Below are positions 61,450-64,000 of a DNA stretch of 64,000 nucleotides, piece after piece. The notes under the pieces are model-generated. The model ran no database searches. It saw only the letters and a program-made list of their open reading frames with translations, and was not told where the DNA came from. Within the stretch, counting starts at the first letter, position 1, and the number at the start of each line of letters is the position of its first letter. Both the position numbers and the translations under genes were made by a program. Origin of the DNA: Candidatus Poribacteria bacterium (lineage in GTDB: Bacteria > Poribacteria > WGA-4E > PCPOR2b); NCBI GenBank assembly GCA_022826645.1, contig JAJDUM010000003.1, positions 1 to 64,000 on the forward strand, read 5' to 3'.

Positions 61450-62115
61450 TTAATCCAAGGCAATAAGATCAATTCGATCTGTCGTCGAAGGAATAGCGTC
61501 AGTGAAAACTTCATTTCCAACAGACTCAACGTCAATTTCAGAAGTAATGACATTATACCATTGATCGACGAGGTCGGTGGCAGCCTCCGAATTTGGTATT
61601 TGGATTTCATCGACAAGCGAACTCCGGCTATCCCAAATCGAGGGCACATCTAGGTGTTGAAGCTCATAATGCAACTGTTCCTGCAACTGATCTCCAGGGA
61701 TTTCAGCCATGAAACTTGAGGAAATAAGCACATCAAAAGGGGGATTATCGGTTGAAGTCTTGAATAGGCGACCGTTAGAAAGTCCCCAAAAACTTAAGAG
61801 GAGAGTAAGGACGCAAGCCACACCTGCTATCTTCCACCCATGCATCCTTACCCAAAGGGGAAGGCGGTCTTCCTCGAACCCCTGATTTTGCGAAATCCTT
61901 ACACGGAGCGTGGGCCAAAACGCTTTCCATGCCTCTGGGGTAGGATACTCCACCGGCACACTGCTCGCGTGATGGATTGTTTCCTCAAAAGTTTGCAATT
62001 CCTTTTGGCATTGAGGGCAATCCTCAATATGGAGTTTTAATTGATTGGACCGTTTTGGAGCCAGTGTCCCTTCAATGTACTCTGGTATTAAATTTTCGAC
62101 TGATTTACATTTCAT
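61450..62115 (-). CDS. Anti-sigma factor with zinc-finger domain
   Basis: 221 residues. The N-terminus has a zinc-finger anti-sigma motif, HIEDCPQCQ (about 29-37), preceded by a Cys at residue 3 (MKCKSVENLIPEYIEGTL). A single membrane segment follows (IAGVACVLTLLLSFWGLS, about 96-113), with a periplasmic C-terminal part. This is the membrane-anchored arrangement that holds an ECF sigma factor inactive. It lies six bases after the sigma gene, so the two are co-translated or tightly coupled. Confidence 0.9.
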   Translation of the reverse strand: MKCKSVENLIPEYIEGTLAPKRSNQLKLHIEDCPQCQKELQTFEETIHHASSVPVEYPTPEAWKAFWPTLRVRISQNQGFEEDRLPLWVRMHGWKIAGVACVLTLLLSFWGLSNGRLFKTSTDNPPFDVLISSSFMAEIPGDQLQEQLHYELQHLDVPSIWDSRSSLVDEIQIPNSEAATDLVDQWYNVITSEIDVESVGNEVFTDAIPSTTDRIDLIALD

Positions 62116-62121
62116 AACGGG

Positions 62122-62694
62122 TCAATTCTCTACGTAAGGTGCAAGTAATTCACGCAGTTTCCGTGTCGCGCTAAACAGATGCGCTTTAACGCTTCCGACA
62201 CGCAGATGCAGAACATCAGCAATTTCGCGGAGCGCCAATCCTTCGTAGTGTCTCAAAACGAACACCTGTTTCTGCCGTGGGGACAACTGTTGGATGGCGT
62301 TCCTGATTTCCCTTCCCAGTTCAGCCTGTTCTAAGCCATCCATTGTAACGTCCCGCGATGCCCCAGAGGGGAACAGGAAATCGTCAGCGGGGAATTCATC
62401 GGCAAAAGTGATATTTTTATGGCTTGCGCGGCGGCGTGTATAATCGATGCACGCATTTTTGGCAATCCGATAAATCCATGTGTAAAATGTGGACTTGCTT
62501 TGAAAACGGTTCAGCGCCTTGTAGCTTCTAAGAAAAATCTCCTGACAGAGATCATACGCATCCTCTGGATGGTGAGTGAAGTTATAAGCAAGTTCGTAAA
62601 TCCGTCTCTGATATTTCTGAACTAACTCACCAAATGCGCGGGTATCCCCACATTGTGCTCTTTTAACGAGGTAGCGATCTGTATCTTCTTTCAT
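62122..62694 (-). CDS. ECF-type RNA polymerase sigma factor (RpoE/SigW-like)
   Basis: 190 residues. Region 2 is visible in FGELVQKYQRRIYELAYNFT and DAYDLCQEIFLRSYKAL (-10 recognition), and region 4 in LSPRQKQVFVLRHYEGLALREIA with a C-terminal helix-turn-helix (VGSVKAHLFSATRKLRELL). First gene of the operon followed by its anti-sigma factor and a Spy-like protein. It probably responds to envelope stress and may activate its own operon; no promoter was identified with confidence. Confidence 0.95.
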   Translation of the reverse strand: MKEDTDRYLVKRAQCGDTRAFGELVQKYQRRIYELAYNFTHHPEDAYDLCQEIFLRSYKALNRFQSKSTFYTWIYRIAKNACIDYTRRRASHKNITFADEFPADDFLFPSGASRDVTMDGLEQAELGREIRNAIQQLSPRQKQVFVLRHYEGLALREIADVLHLRVGSVKAHLFSATRKLRELLAPYVEN

Positions 62695-62833
62695 GGCGTT
62701 GTGCCCGTAGTAGACGCAGTAAGTAAGGAAAAGTTTAGGTAGCCCAAAACGGGGTATGATGGGCTTTTACAACTCGGTTAAGATCTTTACTGTTGGGGCA
62801 TTGAAACGGTGGGAGGAAGGCGAACAGAAGTGG

Positions 62834-62907
62834 AGCCGGTGAGAGGATTTGAACCTCCGACCTGTTGATTACGAATCAACCGCTCTGACCAACTGAGCTA
62901 CACCGGC
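62834..62907 (-). tRNA. tRNA-Thr (CGT)
   Basis: Minus-strand cloverleaf of 74 nt: acceptor GCCGGTG/CACCGGC with discriminator T, D-arm GCTC/GAGC, anticodon stem GTTGA/TCAAC with loop TTCGTAA (anticodon CGT, reads ACG), T-arm GGAGG-TTCAAAT-CCTCT with one G-T pair. CCA is not encoded. Confidence 0.96.
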
Positions 62908-62914
62908 GTGCAAG

Positions 62915-62946
62915 GAAAACGGTCCCAACACAGGTGATGGGACCGT
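62915..62946 (-). terminator. Hairpin between the two tRNA genes
   Basis: Nine-base stem ACGGTCCCA/TGGGACCGT (62919-62946) followed on the minus strand by TTTTCC. It lies just downstream of tRNA-Phe and upstream of tRNA-Thr, so it may terminate or attenuate, or help processing. The T-run is short. Confidence 0.6.
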
Positions 62947-62957
62947 AAGGATGGAGA

Positions 62958-63030
62958 TGCCGAGGGGCAGAATTGAACTGCCGACACATGGATTTTCAGT
63001 CCACTGCTCTACCTACTGAGCTACCTCGGC
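62958..63030 (-). tRNA. tRNA-Phe (GAA)
   Basis: Minus-strand cloverleaf of 73 nt: acceptor GCCGAGG/CCTCGGC with discriminator A, D-arm GCTC/GAGC, anticodon stem GTGGA/TCCAT with loop CTGAAAA (anticodon GAA), T-arm GGCAG-TTCAATT-CTGCC. CCA is not encoded. Confidence 0.97.
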
Positions 63031-63133
63031 ACAATGGAGAGCGGGTAGAATAATACCAAATGGAGGAAGTGGATGTCAAGCGTTTTTTAGACGCATATAT
63101 GACGCGATGGCTGGCGATGGCGGGTTCAATCGG

Positions 63134-63170
63134 AAAAATAAAAAGCCCTATGCACTGTACATAGGGCTTA
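63134..63170 (-). terminator. Intrinsic terminator of the VOC gene
   Basis: On the minus strand the stem AAGCCCTATG/CATAGGGCTT with a seven-base loop is followed by TTTATTTTT. It begins about 21 bases after the stop of the VOC-family gene. Confidence 0.9.
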
Positions 63171-63190
63171 CGCTCAACCTCAAATGTTGT

Positions 63191-63601
63191 CTATTGTCGG
63201 GGTTGGACACCTGGCCACTGACCATCGTCCGCCGTCACATCCACTACGATCCCGTCGGGGTCTTCTACCTTGAACGATTCGTCCGGGGGTGAATTTGGAT
63301 CGTATTCCTCTCCGCCGACCCCATCCGATATAATTGTAAATCCGTTTGCCTCACACCGCTTCGCAGCTTCCTGTAGATCTGGGACACGGACACCGATGTG
63401 GAGATAGTCCAACATACCGCCGACGTGCGGCGGACGTTCGGGTCCATTGTGTTGGAAGACGCGGAAGTTGTGGTAGCCATCGGTAAGATCGTAGCAGCCG
63501 TCCATCGTCGAAAAAACTTTCAAGCCGAGGGCATCGCGCCAGAATCGGATAGTCTCTTCCAAATTGGTGGCACGGACACCGACATGTACGAGGGTTGACA
63601 T
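63191..63601 (-). CDS. VOC (glyoxalase/bleomycin resistance) family protein
   Basis: 136 residues of two VOC beta-alpha-beta-beta-beta modules (LVHVGVRATNLEETIRFWRD and YLHIGVRVPDLQEAAKRCEA), ending FKVEDPDGIVVDVTA as in glyoxalase I-like proteins. Metal-ligand candidates are H6, H72 and the E in KVEDPDG. Typical role is isomerisation, ring cleavage or antibiotic binding at a divalent metal; the substrate is unknown. GGAGGAA precedes the start by about six bases. Monocistronic with its own terminator. Confidence 0.9.
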   Translation of the reverse strand: MSTLVHVGVRATNLEETIRFWRDALGLKVFSTMDGCYDLTDGYHNFRVFQHNGPERPPHVGGMLDYLHIGVRVPDLQEAAKRCEANGFTIISDGVGGEEYDPNSPPDESFKVEDPDGIVVDVTADDGQWPGVQPRQ

Positions 63602-64000
63602 TACTGATTCCTCCTTGTGGAAAGGGTTACAAAGTTTGGAAAATTATAGCACGCTTAACATCAAGGGTCAAGTGGCCCCTCCCATTCAACCCTGACGGTT
63701 TGCATATTACGCTCCTTTAGGAATTCATCTTTCACCTCAAAATCGCTCCGCTACAGTTATCGGACATATTTTTTTCTCATTGAGACAGCCCGGATCCTTG
63801 CTATGACTAGATCTATATTTTCAGTTTTTCCCTTTTTTACCCTCAGAATGTCTGATAATGAATTATTATCGGATATTTTCAACTGTCCGATTTCTTATTT
63901 GCCAAAGTCTTACTTATCTTCTGTAAAGTTGGAGATTCGCATCGTTTAATGCGGCGATTCGCTATGCTGCCAATCCACAAAGACAGAAACAGAATTACCA
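63602..64000. other. AT-rich stretch, no feature recognised
   Basis: No convincing reading frame, tRNA or named element. Words related to TATCGGACAT/TATCGGATAT recur at about 63759, 63870 and 63885, but no full palindrome is evident. The promoter of the VOC gene presumably lies near 63602-63660. Confidence 0.5.

Noticed and set aside
62737..62772. AGCCCA/TGGGCT hairpin with TTTT as a terminator
   Set aside because: The T-run is on the plus strand, where no gene ends nearby; on the minus strand, where the genes run, there is no T-run after the stem.

Overview
The window reads as a chromosomal segment of an uncultured Gram-negative bacterium, most likely of the Candidatus Poribacteria type. 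This is inferred from gene content, not from a marker gene. The clues are four large secreted proteins ending in a shared NPFNPETWIPY / AYWDGRN / SGVYFY domain, internalin-like leucine-rich repeat (LRR) proteins, two PhyH dioxygenases, several zinc alcohol dehydrogenases, Gfo/Idh/MocA and xylose-isomerase-like sugar enzymes, a DUF6785-type membrane protein, and about 50% GC. Genes lie on both strands in short operons, separated by unusually repeat-rich gaps.

Layout. 1-5 kb: decayed gene pieces, a tandem pair of secreted PQQ-type beta-propellers and an enolase-superfamily enzyme. 5-9 kb (minus): an UPF0175/DUF3368 toxin-antitoxin pair, a slipin, a secreted prenyltransferase-repeat protein and a zinc dehydrogenase. 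9.3-13.6 kb (minus): a 1434-residue secreted protein joining c-type haem motifs, LRRs, a cohesin, a dockerin and the C-terminal sorting-like domain. 13.9-18 kb (minus): a MocA-like nucleotidyltransferase / MoxR ATPase / VWA operon with a PIN toxin-antitoxin pair embedded in it. 18.3-21 kb: alcohol dehydrogenase and ThDP enzyme. 21-23.4 kb: a repeat element, an unrecognised protein and an integrase remnant. 23.4-27.5 kb: a sensor kinase with a degenerate receiver and a sigma-54 activator, followed by a candidate sigma-54 promoter. 28.4-34.3 kb: two large secreted repeat proteins. 34.6-39.1 kb: small secreted or LolA-like proteins and a cytochrome/propeller protein. 39.3-49.1 kb: a catabolic block (flavin/Fe-S oxidoreductase, homocysteine-methyltransferase-like protein, Gfo/Idh/MocA, sugar isomerase, DUF6785 protein, two dehydrogenases). 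49.9-60.4 kb: a five-bladed-propeller glycosidase-like protein, two PhyH enzymes, a third LRR protein, two aldo/keto reductases and a phosphopantetheinyl transferase. 60.9-63.6 kb (minus): Spy-like protein / anti-sigma / ECF sigma operon, tRNA-Thr(CGT), tRNA-Phe(GAA) and a VOC protein.

Two themes stand out. The first is an exported, surface-type protein set with a common C-terminal domain, including one protein carrying both a cohesin and a dockerin. The second is a dense population of small intergenic repeats. These include hairpins whose stem sequences differ but covary and are followed by an invariant CTAC, and MITE-like elements with terminal inverted repeats flanked by TA. Several gene fragments end at or abut such repeats.
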